Source: Hyunsoonleella aestuarii
GTDB taxonomy: Bacteria > Bacteroidota > Bacteroidia > Flavobacteriales > Flavobacteriaceae
Direction of reading: 5' to 3'
DNA: 64,000 nt
Assembly: GCF_006148925.1 (NCBI RefSeq)
Contig: NZ_VAWB01000001.1
Span: forward strand, 1,516,001 to 1,580,000
Every line of letters starts with the position of its first letter. Within the stretch, counting starts at the first letter, position 1. The position numbers and the translations under genes are program-made. Below the pieces are notes generated by a model, which was given only the letters and a program-made list of their open reading frames with translations, was not told the DNA's origin and did not search any database. Shown one piece after another: positions 36,616 to 46,569 of the stretch.

Positions 36616-37068
36616 ATGAAAGTTATAATACAAAGAGTGTTAAAAGCTAGTGTGACAATTGATAATCAATTGACGGCCTCAATAGACAAGGGGTTGCTTG
36701 TATTATTAGGAATTGTTGAGGATGATTCACTTGACGACATAAAATGGCTGACAAATAAAATTGTGAATTTGCGAATTTTTAATGATTCTAAAGGTGTTAT
36801 GAATCATTCGATAAAAGATATAAATGGTAATATAATTGCTGTGAGCCAGTTCACATTGCACGCCTCAACAAAAAAAGGTAATCGACCAAGCTATATTAGA
36901 GCAGCTAAGCCAGAGATTGCAATTCCCATTTATAAGCGTTTTGTAAATCAATTGGAAGTTGATTTTGGAAAAAAAATTCAAACTGGAACTTTTGGTGCAG
37001 ATATGAAGGTTGAGTTGTTAAATGATGGCCCTGTAACAATTATTATAGATTCAAAACATAAAGAATAA
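36616..37068 (+). CDS. dtd: D-aminoacyl-tRNA deacylase
   Basis: 150 residues. SQFTLHASTKKGNRPSY and NDGPVTIIID (the cross-subunit Gly-Pro motif, here with the usual GPVT) identify DTD. It removes D-amino acids from mischarged tRNAs. Abuts rsgA with no gap and precedes the MazG-like gene by 16 nt. Confidence 0.96.
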   Translation: MKVIIQRVLKASVTIDNQLTASIDKGLLVLLGIVEDDSLDDIKWLTNKIVNLRIFNDSKGVMNHSIKDINGNIIAVSQFTLHASTKKGNRPSYIRAAKPEIAIPIYKRFVNQLEVDFGKKIQTGTFGADMKVELLNDGPVTIIIDSKHKE

Positions 37069-37084
37069 AGTATTTTTAAAAACT

Positions 37085-37411
37085 ATGGACATCAAAAACG
37101 CACAAGTAGTAGTAGATAATTGGATAAAAGAACACGGTGTTCGTTATTTTAACGAGCTTACTAATATGGCCCAACTAACAGAAGAAGTTGGAGAGGTGGC
37201 GCGCATTATTGCAAGACGTTATGGTGAACAAAGTGAAAAGGAAAGTGATAAGGAGAAAGATTTAGGAGAGGAATTAGCGGATGTCCTCTTTGTAGTATTG
37301 TGTTTAGCGAATCAAACGGGTGTTGATTTACAGAGTACTTTTAATAAAAGAATGGATAAAAAAGCTAAACGGGACCATGATAGACATCATAACAACGAAA
37401 AATTAAAATAA
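37085..37411 (+). CDS. MazG-like nucleotide pyrophosphohydrolase
   Basis: 108 residues of the all-alpha NTP-PPase fold: LTEEVGEVARIIARRYG and EELADVLFVVLCLA supply the metal-binding ExxE ... ExxD pattern. It would hydrolyse NTPs or dNTPs to monophosphates, perhaps as a housecleaning enzyme; the preferred substrate is unknown. Third gene of the rsgA set. Confidence 0.88.
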   Translation: MDIKNAQVVVDNWIKEHGVRYFNELTNMAQLTEEVGEVARIIARRYGEQSEKESDKEKDLGEELADVLFVVLCLANQTGVDLQSTFNKRMDKKAKRDHDRHHNNEKLK

Positions 37412-37512
37412 TTGCTTCGAAAATAGATCGTTCAAAAAAATGTGGCGTTTGGTAGTATTAATCTCGATTATCCAGTAAATTTGCGACTTCTTTAACAAGG
37501 TAGTTTCAAAGC

Positions 37513-38736
37513 ATGCACTTTATACTTCATAAATCTGAAATCGCAAAACAGTCTTCAATTCAAATAACGGGCTCAAAGAGTGAGTCTAACCGTCTATTAT
37601 TGCTTCAAGCATTATACCCTGAGTTGAACCTTGAAAATATCTCAAACTCTGATGACAGTAGTTTAATGACTAAGGCTCTAAGTTCAAATTCAGAGGTGGT
37701 TGATATTCATCATGCGGGTACTGCAATGCGGTTTTTAACTGCGTATTTTTCGATTCAAGAGGGAAGAGAAGTAACGCTAACAGGTTCTCATCGTATGAAA
37801 GAGCGTCCCATTAAGATTTTGGTTGACGCATTAAAAGAACTTGGAGCAGACATAAGCTATGTCGGTAATGAAGGCTATCCGCCAATAAAAATTAAAGGGA
37901 AAAAACTACCTAAAAACAAAGTGTCTCTTAAGGCAAATGTAAGTAGTCAGTACATTTCAGCATTATTACTTATTGCATCAAAATTAGAAAATGGTTTAGT
38001 TTTAACTTTAGAAGGAGAAATAACCTCTGTTCCGTACATTAAAATGACATTGAGTTTGTTGGATGAAATGGGAATAGAGTCATATTTTGAAGGAAATACC
38101 ATTTCTGTAAAGCCTAACACTCAAAATTTAACACCAAAAACCTTAACCGTGGAGTCTGATTGGTCTTCGGCTTCATATTATTTTAGCATTGTGGCTTTAA
38201 GCGATATTGGTGTAGAAATTACCCTATCTGCTTATAAAGAAAACTCATTACAAGGCGATTCAGCTTTAATTGAGATTTATAAAAATTTTGGTGTTGAAAC
38301 TTTTGCATCAAATAATAAAATTGTTTTAAAAAAAGTAGCAAATAATAATACACCAAAAAGTTTTAACCTGGTAAATGCTCCAGATATTGCCCAGACCATA
38401 GCTGTCACATGTTTTGCCTTGGGAATATCTTGTGACCTAACGGGATTACATACCCTTAAAATTAAAGAAACAGATAGGTTAGTAGCACTAAAAACTGAAA
38501 TTGAAAAGTTAGGAGGTAAAGTTGATATAACAAATGAATCTTTGCATTTGTATGCTAGTAGTTCTATTAAAAGTGGTGTTTCCATAGCTACATATCACGA
38601 TCACAGGATGGCCATGGCATTTGCACCTTTGGCACTTATAACAAACTTGGTAATTGAAGAAGCAATGGTTGTTTCGAAATCCTATCCAACCTACTGGGAA
38701 GATTTAGCATCTTTGGGTTTTAAAATTACCAAATAA
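37513..38736 (+). CDS. aroA: 3-phosphoshikimate 1-carboxyvinyltransferase (EPSP synthase)
   Basis: 407 residues, slightly short for the family (about 425). SKSESNRLLLLQAL at the N-terminus, HAGTAMRFLTAYFS (the TAMR motif), GSHRMKERPIKILVDAL, SSQYISALLL, and KETDRLVAL ... DHRMAMAFAPLA near the end. It makes EPSP from shikimate-3-phosphate and PEP. It lies 2.5 kb from the other aromatic genes and is not under the pheA attenuator. Confidence 0.95.
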   Translation: MHFILHKSEIAKQSSIQITGSKSESNRLLLLQALYPELNLENISNSDDSSLMTKALSSNSEVVDIHHAGTAMRFLTAYFSIQEGREVTLTGSHRMKERPIKILVDALKELGADISYVGNEGYPPIKIKGKKLPKNKVSLKANVSSQYISALLLIASKLENGLVLTLEGEITSVPYIKMTLSLLDEMGIESYFEGNTISVKPNTQNLTPKTLTVESDWSSASYYFSIVALSDIGVEITLSAYKENSLQGDSALIEIYKNFGVETFASNNKIVLKKVANNNTPKSFNLVNAPDIAQTIAVTCFALGISCDLTGLHTLKIKETDRLVALKTEIEKLGGKVDITNESLHLYASSSIKSGVSIATYHDHRMAMAFAPLALITNLVIEEAMVVSKSYPTYWEDLASLGFKITK

Positions 38737-38751
38737 TAATTAGTCATTTAC

Positions 38752-38783
38752 TTGACAACCCCTATGTCGAGATTGTATATTTG
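38752..38783 (+). promoter_or_regulatory. promoter of queA
   Basis: TTGACA (38752-38757), 18-nt spacer, TATATTTG (38776-38783), an exact TAnnTTTG. The queA ATG is 33 nt downstream. One of the clearest promoters in the window. Confidence 0.7.
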
Positions 38784-38815
38784 CAGCTTTCTTAAAAACA
38801 CATAAATTCACATAC

Positions 38816-39865
38816 ATGAAATTATCACACTTTGGCTTTAATTTACCAAATGAACTTTTAGCAGAATATCCGTCAGAAAACAGAGATGAATCTCGCTTAA
38901 TGGTTTTAAATAGAAAAGAGCAAACTATCGAGCATAAGTTGTTTAAAGACCTTATCGATTATTTTAATGAAGATGATGTTTTAATACTAAATAACACAAA
39001 GGTTTTTCCAGCAAGATTATATGGTAACAAGGAAAAAACTGGAGCTAGAATTGAGGTGTTTTTATTAAGAGAATTGAATGATGAACAACGTCTTTGGGAT
39101 GTATTAGTAGACCCTGCTCGGAAGATAAGAATAGGGAATAAACTGTATTTTGGAGAGGATGAAACTCTTGTGGCCGAAGTAATTGATAATACAACATCCA
39201 GAGGAAGAACATTGCGTTTTCTTTATGACGGTTCTTACCAAGAGTTTAGAAAAAAGTTGAATGAGTTAGGAGAAACACCATTACCAAAATATATTAAGCG
39301 TGAAGTAGAGCCAGAAGATGAAGAACGTTACCAAACGATTTTTGCTAAAAATGAAGGCGCTGTAGCGGCTCCAACGGCAGGCTTGCATTTTTCAAGACAT
39401 TTGCTAAAGCGTTTAGAGATTAAAGGTATAAACTTTGCCGAGGTAACACTTCATGTTGGTTTAGGTACTTTTAATCCAGTTGAGGTTGAAGATTTATCTA
39501 AACATAAAATGGATAGTGAAGAGCTTAAAATTGATGAAAAAGCAGTTGCAACTATCAATAAAGGAATTAATGAAAAAAGACGTGTTTGCGCTGTAGGAAC
39601 CACAGCTATGCGTGCTATAGAAAGTGCTGTGTCGTCAAATGGTTTATTAAATGAAGCTGATGGTTGGACCAATAAGTTTATTTTTCCTCCTTACGATTTT
39701 AGTATTGCAAATAGTATGATTACTAATTTCCATACACCAAAGTCAACATTATTAATGATGGTTTCTGCCTTTGCTGGGCATGATTTTATAAAACGTGCAT
39801 ACGAGGAAGCTATAAAAGAAAATTATAAATTCTATAGCTATGGTGATGCTATGTTAATTATCTAA
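38816..39865 (+). CDS. queA: S-adenosylmethionine:tRNA ribosyltransferase-isomerase
   Basis: 349 residues. [19 protein letters not shown] at the start, [34 protein letters not shown] and [14 protein letters not shown] are QueA signatures. It transfers ribose from SAM to 7-aminomethyl-7-deazaguanine in tRNA, forming epoxyqueuosine. It has its own promoter and terminator. Confidence 0.96.
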   Translation: MKLSHFGFNLPNELLAEYPSENRDESRLMVLNRKEQTIEHKLFKDLIDYFNEDDVLILNNTKVFPARLYGNKEKTGARIEVFLLRELNDEQRLWDVLVDPARKIRIGNKLYFGEDETLVAEVIDNTTSRGRTLRFLYDGSYQEFRKKLNELGETPLPKYIKREVEPEDEERYQTIFAKNEGAVAAPTAGLHFSRHLLKRLEIKGINFAEVTLHVGLGTFNPVEVEDLSKHKMDSEELKIDEKAVATINKGINEKRRVCAVGTTAMRAIESAVSSNGLLNEADGWTNKFIFPPYDFSIANSMITNFHTPKSTLLMMVSAFAGHDFIKRAYEEAIKENYKFYSYGDAMLII

Positions 39866-39892
39866 GTGGGTGAAAAACCTATCTTAAAAAAG

Positions 39893-39930
39893 AAACATAA
39901 AAGCCTCTATGCAGAGGCTTTTATGTTTTA
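39893..39930 (+). terminator. terminator of queA
   Basis: AAACATAAAAGCCTCT (39893-39908) pairs perfectly over 16 bp with AGAGGCTTTTATGTTT (39913-39928) around ATGC. The symmetry would work in both directions. Confidence 0.9.
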
Positions 39931-39975
39931 TAATTATTATCCGAACAGACCATATTAAATAGATAATCGATTCAC

Positions 39976-39983
39976 TATTTTTG
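39976..39983 (+). promoter_or_regulatory. candidate -7 element for rlmN
   Basis: TATTTTTG matches TAnnTTTG and ends 8 nt before the rlmN ATG, suggesting a very short leader. No clear -33 element. Confidence 0.45.
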
Positions 39984-39991
39984 CACTAGTT

Positions 39992-41032
39992 ATGGCAGAG
40001 CATAAAAAAGATATACGCGCATTAACCAAAGAACAATTAAGAGATTTTTTTGTTAGTCAAGGCGATAAGGCGTTCCGGGGCAATCAAGTTTATGAATGGT
40101 TATGGCAAAAATCGGCGCATTCATTTGAAGATATGACTAATATTTCAAAAGAGACCCGCCAAATGTTGCAAGATAATTTTGTTATTAATCATATTAAGGT
40201 GGATCAAATGCAACGCAGTTCGGATGGGACTATCAAGAATGCGGTTCGTTTGCATGACGATTTAATAGTAGAGTCTGTCTTAATACCAACACCAACAAGA
40301 ACAACGGCGTGTGTTTCTAGTCAAGTAGGATGCAGCTTAGATTGTAAGTTTTGTGCAACGGCCAGATTAAAGCGTATGCGTAATCTTAATCCTGATGAGA
40401 TTTACGATCAAGTTGTCGCGATTGATAATGAAAGTAGATTGTACCATAATCGTTCTTTAAGCAATATTGTCTTTATGGGTATGGGCGAGCCACTAATGAA
40501 TTATAATAATGTAATAAGAGCTATCGATAAAATAACTTCTCCAGAAGGTTTAGGGATGTCCCCAAAGCGCATTGTAGTCTCAACATCAGGTGTGCCAAAG
40601 ATGATAAAGAAAATGGCAGATGATCAAGTTAAGTTTAAGCTTGCCGTGTCGTTACATTCTGCTATCGATGAAGTAAGAACATCTATTATGCCTTTTAATA
40701 AAACATTTCCTTTAGATGATTTAAGAGAAGCATTACAATATTGGTATTCAAAAACAAAAAATAGAATAACCTACGAATATGTTGTTTGGGATGGTATTAA
40801 TGATAAAAGAAAAGATGTTGATGCCCTGGTAGAATTCTGCAAATTTGCCCCAAGTAAAGTGAATCTTATTGAGTATAATCCTATTGATGATGGCGCCTTT
40901 CAGCAAGCTAATTCAAAAACATTGGATATGTATGTTAATGTTTTAGAAAGTAACAACATAACGGTAACGGTGCGAAGGAGTAGAGGTAAAGATATTGATG
41001 CTGCCTGTGGGCAGTTGGCTAATAAAAGTTAA
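39992..41032 (+). CDS. rlmN: dual-specificity 23S/tRNA adenine C2-methyltransferase
   Basis: 346 residues, radical SAM. The CxxxCxxC cluster is in VGCSLDCKFCATA; MGMGEPLMNY, VSTSGVPKMI and the C-terminal catalytic Cys in DAACGQLA are typical of RlmN. It methylates A2503 of 23S rRNA and A37 of some tRNAs. Single gene between two strong terminators. Confidence 0.96.
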   Translation: MAEHKKDIRALTKEQLRDFFVSQGDKAFRGNQVYEWLWQKSAHSFEDMTNISKETRQMLQDNFVINHIKVDQMQRSSDGTIKNAVRLHDDLIVESVLIPTPTRTTACVSSQVGCSLDCKFCATARLKRMRNLNPDEIYDQVVAIDNESRLYHNRSLSNIVFMGMGEPLMNYNNVIRAIDKITSPEGLGMSPKRIVVSTSGVPKMIKKMADDQVKFKLAVSLHSAIDEVRTSIMPFNKTFPLDDLREALQYWYSKTKNRITYEYVVWDGINDKRKDVDALVEFCKFAPSKVNLIEYNPIDDGAFQQANSKTLDMYVNVLESNNITVTVRRSRGKDIDAACGQLANKS

Positions 41033-41047
41033 AAAAAAGTAAATTGT

Positions 41048-41088
41048 AAAAAAAGGCAACTTTAAAAATTTTAAAGTTGCCTTTTTTT
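41048..41088. terminator. bidirectional terminator between rlmN and the T9SS protein
   Basis: AAAGGCAACTTTAAAA (41052-41067) pairs with TTTTAAAGTTGCCTTT (41069-41084), flanked by an A-run and a T-run, so it can end both convergent transcripts. Confidence 0.9.
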
Positions 41089-41105
41089 ATTGTCAAAAGA
41101 TTTGA

Positions 41106-42095
41106 TTACTCTTTAACAAATTTTAAGGTTTGTTCTCTGCCAATAGCCGAAATTTTCATAAAGTATATTCCGTTATTTAAGCTGCTAATATTAACAGACT
41201 TATTTACTAATTCATCAGCGTTTACTTGTATAACAGATTGTCCCAATTGATTGTATATTTCAACAGAATAAAAAGATATATCTGACTTGATATTAAGACT
41301 GTTTTTAGCAGGATTAGGATAAACACTAAATTTATTAGTGTCAAACTCTGAAACTGATAAAGCAGGATCAGCTTCCGTAGTAAAAGAAAAAGTTGAACTT
41401 GTTACATTGCCAAGACAGTTTGTAGAGGTTATACTCCAGCTATAAGTAGTACTATATAGCCAAGTATATGTGATGTCTACAGGATTACTAACCCCAGTTG
41501 CAGTGCCAACTCCAATTATATTAAAATCATAAGAGGTAGCTTCTCCATTATCTGTCCAAGCAAATCCAGAAATAAATCGGTTTGCAGGATCCGAAACATC
41601 AATAGCAACATTAGTAGCATTGTCTATAGGTGTAGTTGCTACTGCTGCATCAGGCGCTGAGTTTGCCGTGCATGTACACGTGAGACTTGTACATTGGATT
41701 GTAGTTGTTGTATTATCACTATCTTGTGTTCTACATAAAACATCTAAATGCCAAAAGATCCAAATTTCTGAAGTTGTTGCAGTAAAGCTAACCGATGATG
41801 CGCCATGTACTATATTAACACCAAAAGTTGCAAAGTCAGATGGAGCCTCTGCAACTGTAATATATAAACTAGTAGTATTAGTCCCAGCAACTGTATATGT
41901 ATTTCCAATAATTAAACCAGAGATTGCAGAAACTTCTGCATTTGGCCAATTATCTGCAGCTATCTGTTCAGCTGTGCCATCATTTAGAATAGTAACTACA
42001 CTTCCTGGATAAAGTCCTCCTGAAGTGGTTGTGCATTGTGCATGAGACCAAGTGACAACAACTAAACATAAAAATAATAAAGTAATTTTCTTCAT
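41106..42095 (-). CDS. secreted protein with type IX secretion C-terminal sorting domain
   Basis: 329 residues. Signal peptide ending near WSHAQ, Cys-rich and Thr/Ser-rich middle with an Ig/fibronectin-like segment (NATNVAIDVSDPANRFISGFAWTDNG in style), and a C-terminal 80-residue T9SS domain: FSVYPNPAKNSLNIKS, VEIYNQLGQSVIQ, NNGIYFMKI, KFVKE. It would be exported by the Sec pathway and then to the surface by T9SS. The middle has no recognisable enzyme; adhesion is a guess. Confidence 0.9.
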   Translation of the reverse strand: MKKITLLFLCLVVVTWSHAQCTTTSGGLYPGSVVTILNDGTAEQIAADNWPNAEVSAISGLIIGNTYTVAGTNTTSLYITVAEAPSDFATFGVNIVHGASSVSFTATTSEIWIFWHLDVLCRTQDSDNTTTTIQCTSLTCTCTANSAPDAAVATTPIDNATNVAIDVSDPANRFISGFAWTDNGEATSYDFNIIGVGTATGVSNPVDITYTWLYSTTYSWSITSTNCLGNVTSSTFSFTTEADPALSVSEFDTNKFSVYPNPAKNSLNIKSDISFYSVEIYNQLGQSVIQVNADELVNKSVNISSLNNGIYFMKISAIGREQTLKFVKE

Positions 42096-42245
42096 AAAAG
42101 AGAGATTTAATTAAATAATAGTAGACAAGGTAAGAAATATATAGAGGATTTCATAATCAAGGAATAACATTTACTTGTTTTGAATAACCTGAGGTTTTCA
42201 TGATGTTTTTTATTACGTTTGCTTAAAAATTTCGAGTACATCAAT

Positions 42246-43223
42246 TTGAAAATTGTAGAACAAATAAAGCAACCCATAGCCTTTGAGATGGAACTTTTCG
42301 AGCAAAAGTTTCAGCTTTCTATGTCTAGTAAAGTAGCGCTTCTTAATAGAATTACACATTACATCGTAAATAGAAAAGGAAAACAAATGCGACCAATGTT
42401 TGTTTTTTTGGTAGCTAAAATGGTTTCTAATGGTGAAGTCAGTGAGCGTACTTATAGAGGAGCTTCGGTAATCGAGCTTATTCATACAGCTACTTTGGTT
42501 CATGATGATGTTGTTGATGATAGTAATCGAAGACGAGGTTTTTTCTCAGTTAATGCACTTTGGAAAAATAAAATAGCAGTTTTAATAGGTGATTTTTTAT
42601 TATCTAAAGGGTTATTGTTATCCATAGATAATAATGATTTCGATTTGTTGAAGATAATATCCATTGCGGTCAGGGAAATGAGCGAAGGAGAATTGCTTCA
42701 AATTGAAAAAGCTAGAAGATTAGATATTACTGAAAATGTGTACTATGAAATTATACGCCAGAAAACGGCAACATTAATTGCCGCTTGTTGCAGTCTGGGT
42801 GCAGCTTCTGTAAAACCTGAATCATCACATGTGGAAACCATGCGAAAATTTGGTGAATTAATTGGGATGGCTTTTCAAATAAAGGATGATTTATTTGATT
42901 ATGGAGAGGCTCAAATTGGCAAGCCAACGGGAATAGATATTAAAGAACAAAAAATGACACTACCTTTAATTTATGTTCTTAATAATACGAGTAAAAAAGA
43001 TAAAATTTGGCTTATTAATTCCATTAAAAACCATAACAAGAACTCCAAGCGTGTAAAAGAAGTTATTGCTTTTGTCAAGGATAATGGAGGGTTAGATTAC
43101 GCTGTGGGCAAAATGAAACAATTTCAATCTGAAGCTTTAGAGTTGCTCAAAAATTTTCCTGATTCTCAATATAGAAATTCACTTGAGCTCATGGTGAATT
43201 ATGTTATTGATCGAAAAAAATAA
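42246..43223 (+). CDS. polyprenyl synthetase family protein
   Basis: About 326 residues. First Asp-rich motif in LVHDDVVDDSNRRRG, second in QIKDDLFDYG; KGKQMRP precedes them. It is a trans-prenyltransferase, probably making the chain of menaquinone or the undecaprenyl carrier. There is no ATG at the N-terminus: TTG 42246 gives KIVEQIKQPIAFEMELFE, which fits homologues I recall; TTG 42219 is the longer alternative and the first in-frame ATG (42288) would cut into the conserved part. Convergent with the transglutaminase gene, whose stop abuts its own. Confidence 0.88.
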   Translation: MKIVEQIKQPIAFEMELFEQKFQLSMSSKVALLNRITHYIVNRKGKQMRPMFVFLVAKMVSNGEVSERTYRGASVIELIHTATLVHDDVVDDSNRRRGFFSVNALWKNKIAVLIGDFLLSKGLLLSIDNNDFDLLKIISIAVREMSEGELLQIEKARRLDITENVYYEIIRQKTATLIAACCSLGAASVKPESSHVETMRKFGELIGMAFQIKDDLFDYGEAQIGKPTGIDIKEQKMTLPLIYVLNNTSKKDKIWLINSIKNHNKNSKRVKEVIAFVKDNGGLDYAVGKMKQFQSEALELLKNFPDSQYRNSLELMVNYVIDRKK

Positions 43224-44180
43224 TTATTGCTGTTGTTGCTGTTGTTGCACTAGTTCCAAGTTTTGTCTGTAGCTATTATTGTTTACAACTTTTTCTTCTG
43301 TATTTAATTGAAGCGTTAAATCATCATTGCTGTTTTTTGAAGTGCTTACTTTTACCTTTACAAAAAGTTCGTCTTTAGCACTTCCCTTAAAAACACCCTT
43401 AACTGGAGCACAATCTTTGTAGTCTCTTCCAACGGCAAGTCTAACATGATATTGATTTGCAATTAAATTATTAGTGGGATCTAGTCCTAACCAACCATAA
43501 TCTGGAATGTAAGCTTCAATCCAGGCATGGGTTGCTCCTTCACCTCTCGATCCATCCTCATTTGGACAAATATAGCCACTCACATATCGCGCTGGTATAC
43601 CAAGCATACGTACCATTTGAAGTAAAATATTTGTGAAGTCTTGGCAAACACCAGCTTTAAGGCTCCAAACGTGGTCTAATTTAGAGTCAACGTTTGTTAT
43701 ACCCTGAATGTATTTAAAATTTGTATAGATATAACGGCATAAAGCGAGAACCATTTTATATGGTGATTCTACTTCTAAATCCTTTGTGGCAAGAAGATCA
43801 GAGATTTCTTTTGTACCGTCGAATGTCTTATACTTTAAATAATCAATAAAGGTTGGATTGTTCTTTAATGATTGTAAGGCCTTCCATTGTTCCGCAGCTG
43901 GTTTTAAGTCGTCTGGGAATGGTCTTGTTGAAGTAATAACTTCAATATCGGATACTATAGATAGATAGTTGTGTGGCTCAATAATCATAAAAGTACCTAT
44001 CGTATTACCAAAAAAATCATGTCTCGTTTCAATTTTTGGATTTGTATTAATACTCAAAAAATGAGACACAACACTTTGATGTTCATCTTGAATAGGATGA
44101 AGCATAATTTGGTTAGCGCCATCAATAACCAAATTACTATAGCTGTATTTAGTAATATGTTTAATGAAAAATTTTGGCAT
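43224..44180 (-). CDS. transglutaminase-like cysteine protease/amidase
   Basis: 318 residues. N-terminal beta domain (KHITKYSYSNLVIDGANQIMLHP) and a transglutaminase core with Cys in KAGVCQDFTN, His in THAWIEAYI and Asp in WLGLDPTN. The protein ends in seven Gln codons (alternating CAA/CAG). It is the third gene of a leftward set after the ATP-grasp and alpha-E genes, a conserved trio predicted in the literature to make or process a small peptide-like molecule; the product is unknown. Confidence 0.88.
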   Translation of the reverse strand: MPKFFIKHITKYSYSNLVIDGANQIMLHPIQDEHQSVVSHFLSINTNPKIETRHDFFGNTIGTFMIIEPHNYLSIVSDIEVITSTRPFPDDLKPAAEQWKALQSLKNNPTFIDYLKYKTFDGTKEISDLLATKDLEVESPYKMVLALCRYIYTNFKYIQGITNVDSKLDHVWSLKAGVCQDFTNILLQMVRMLGIPARYVSGYICPNEDGSRGEGATHAWIEAYIPDYGWLGLDPTNNLIANQYHVRLAVGRDYKDCAPVKGVFKGSAKDELFVKVKVSTSKNSNDDLTLQLNTEEKVVNNNSYRQNLELVQQQQQQQ

Positions 44181-44186
44181 TAGTCT

Positions 44187-45113
44187 CTAATTAAAATGTG
44201 AAAAATAAACCGTGTTAATACTAAAAGAAATATTTTTAATATCCTCTTTTATTTCTTTTATAAAGTTTTCTAGTCCACGCTCGTTAATACTTTCAATAGT
44301 AGTATATTTTATTGTGCTTTCTAGCTTTCCAAGTAAAAATTCTATATTATTTTTTTCGAGTTCGCCAGATTCTATTAATTGTCTTACATGTCTATTAAGT
44401 TTATTTATACAATAGTATATGGATCTGGGGAAAAGTTTATCTTGAAAAACCATGGTAATTATATGGTCTTCTTTAAAACTTGATTTGTGCTTTTTCAAAT
44501 ACAATTGGTAGCCACCAATTGACAACAATAAATTTTTCCAATAAAAACTTTGTTCTAAACTGTCGGATGTTTTAGCAATTTCTGTGAGCTTTATTGCTGT
44601 AAAATCTGTTATTTGAATAACCCGCTCTAGGTATTTTCCAATGTTCATGAAGTAATAGGAAGCACCTCTTTCTTGGGTGATATCCATAGTGCCATAGAAC
44701 ATTAAATGATAGGCTTTTAAACTGTCTAAAAACTCTATAGGTTCTTCTTCGTTTAACTTTTTCTGAACACCAATTTTTGTGAGTAAGAGGTAATAGTTGT
44801 TAATACACAACCATAATTCTCTTGAAATATGTTCCTGCACACTTCTTGCATTTTCTCTAGCTTTAGTAACGATGTTTAATATTGAATTAGGATTATCGTT
44901 ACTAAACACCATGAAGTTTATACATTCTATGGGGTCTTCGGTATAAAAGCTGTTATTTTCTGGCGTGTAGGTTTTAATTATCGGAGTCCATGGAAACAAC
45001 TCAGGTGAATCCTGGTTGGCATAAAAATTTGTTTTCAGTAAACTTATAATACCGTTACCGCGTTCCATGTAACGTTCTAACCAAATCAAATTATTTGCTA
45101 CTCTACTAAGCAT
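44187..45113 (-). CDS. alpha-E domain protein
   Basis: 308 residues, almost all helical, beginning LSRVANNLIWLERYMERGNGI, the alpha-E family start. Conserved LWLCINNYYLLL and RGASYYFMNIGKYLERV follow. It has no known activity. It sits 13 nt after the ATP-grasp gene and 6 nt before the transglutaminase gene, always the same partners in this family, so it probably acts with them as a scaffold or second enzyme. Confidence 0.88.
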   Translation of the reverse strand: MLSRVANNLIWLERYMERGNGIISLLKTNFYANQDSPELFPWTPIIKTYTPENNSFYTEDPIECINFMVFSNDNPNSILNIVTKARENARSVQEHISRELWLCINNYYLLLTKIGVQKKLNEEEPIEFLDSLKAYHLMFYGTMDITQERGASYYFMNIGKYLERVIQITDFTAIKLTEIAKTSDSLEQSFYWKNLLLSIGGYQLYLKKHKSSFKEDHIITMVFQDKLFPRSIYYCINKLNRHVRQLIESGELEKNNIEFLLGKLESTIKYTTIESINERGLENFIKEIKEDIKNISFSINTVYFSHFN

Positions 45114-45126
45114 AAATTAAGTTTTA

Positions 45127-46569
45127 TTATTGAATTACCCAAGTGTCTTTGCTGCCTCCACCTTGAGAACTATTAACAACTAACGACCCTTTTTTTAGCG
45201 CAACACGTGTAAGGCCTCCAGGTGTAATTTCAATACCATCTCGACCCGCAAGGGCAAATGGTCTTAAGTCAATACACCTTGGCGATAACTTACCATCAAT
45301 ACAACAAGGTGCTGTGGAAAGTCGAAGAATAGGTTGAGCTATAAAATTATCTGGCTTTTTCTTTACATTATCAATGTAGTCTTTTATTTCAGCATCTGAG
45401 GCTTCATGTCCCATTAACATACCATACCCACCACTGCCATCGGTTTTTTTAATAACCATTTCTTTAATGTGCTCAACTACATATTTAAACTCGTCTGGTT
45501 TACCTAACTGATAAGTTTCAATATTTTTTAAAATTGGTTCCTCGTTTAAATAATATTTTATCATATCTGGTACATAGATATAAATAGCCTTGTCATCTGC
45601 AATTCCAGTGCCAGGAGCATTAATAATATTTACATTTCCTTTCCTGTAGGCAGCCATAATTCCTGCTACACCAAGTGTACTTGCTGCATTAAACTCTAGA
45701 GGGTCTAGAAAGTCATCATCAACGCGTCTGTATATAACATCGACACGTTTTAACCCGTTTGTTGTCTTCATATAAACTACATGATCTTTTACAACTAGGT
45801 CACTGCCTTCAACCAATTCTATTCCCATTAGTCTTGCCAGCGTGGTGTGTTCGTAATATGCTGAATTATAAATACCTGGAGTTAATAGAACTACATTTGG
45901 ATTGTTTTGATCCGAAAGTTCTTGAAGCTTCTTGTACAAAATATTGGGATAGTTTGAAACCGAACGTATGTTGTTTTTAGGAAGTACACCAGGAAAAATC
46001 CTTTTAGAGATTTCACGGTTTTCAAGCATATAACTCACGCCAGATGGTGTTCGAAGATTATCCTCTAACACATAAAATTCACCGTCATTATTCCTTATAA
46101 GGTCAACACCAGCAATATGTACATAAATATCATGTGGCACATTTACGCCTTTCATCTCACGCAAAAAATAAGGGCAAGAATAGATTAAATCTGCAGGAAT
46201 TATACCATCTTTAATAATGAATTGGTCGTGATAAATATCTTTTATAAATAGGTTTAACGCTGTAAGTCTTTGCTTTATCCCTTTATCAATTTTATCCCAT
46301 TCCTTGGAGGTTATAATTCTTGGAACAATATCAAACGGAAAAATCTTTTCAATACCTTCATTATCATTGTAGACTGTGAATGTAACCCCTTGACTCATAA
46401 AAAGTTGACGTGATAATTCTTCTTTTTTAAAAAGAACTTCTGGAGATGTGCTTTGTAAGTAAGAATTTATAATATTGTATTGAGTGCGTATCTTGGAATC
46501 GTTGTTATACATTTCGTCCCAAGTATTTGGGAGCAAGTCATAAGATGAAAATAAATCATTATTTAGCAT
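45127..46569 (-). CDS. circularly permuted ATP-grasp (type 2) ligase
   Basis: 480 residues. DIYVHIAGVDLIRNNDGEFYVLEDNLRTPSGVSYMLENR-type segments and KKTDGSGGYGMLMG mark the circularly permuted ATP-grasp family; FIAQPILRLSTAPC and LRPFALAGR are near the C-terminus. It should form an amide bond between a carboxylate and an amine using ATP. First gene of the trio; substrates unknown. Confidence 0.88.
   Translation of the reverse strand: MLNNDLFSSYDLLPNTWDEMYNNDSKIRTQYNIINSYLQSTSPEVLFKKEELSRQLFMSQGVTFTVYNDNEGIEKIFPFDIVPRIITSKEWDKIDKGIKQRLTALNLFIKDIYHDQFIIKDGIIPADLIYSCPYFLREMKGVNVPHDIYVHIAGVDLIRNNDGEFYVLEDNLRTPSGVSYMLENREISKRIFPGVLPKNNIRSVSNYPNILYKKLQELSDQNNPNVVLLTPGIYNSAYYEHTTLARLMGIELVEGSDLVVKDHVVYMKTTNGLKRVDVIYRRVDDDFLDPLEFNAASTLGVAGIMAAYRKGNVNIINAPGTGIADDKAIYIYVPDMIKYYLNEEPILKNIETYQLGKPDEFKYVVEHIKEMVIKKTDGSGGYGMLMGHEASDAEIKDYIDNVKKKPDNFIAQPILRLSTAPCCIDGKLSPRCIDLRPFALAGRDGIEITPGGLTRVALKKGSLVVNSSQGGGSKDTWVIQ

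Noticed and set aside
41620-42012. 130-codon plus-strand frame
   Set aside because: Antisense to the signal-bearing T9SS protein, which has clear domains.
43226-43247. microsatellite of TTG/CTG units
   Set aside because: It is the Gln tail of the transglutaminase gene, seven codons only; treated under that gene.
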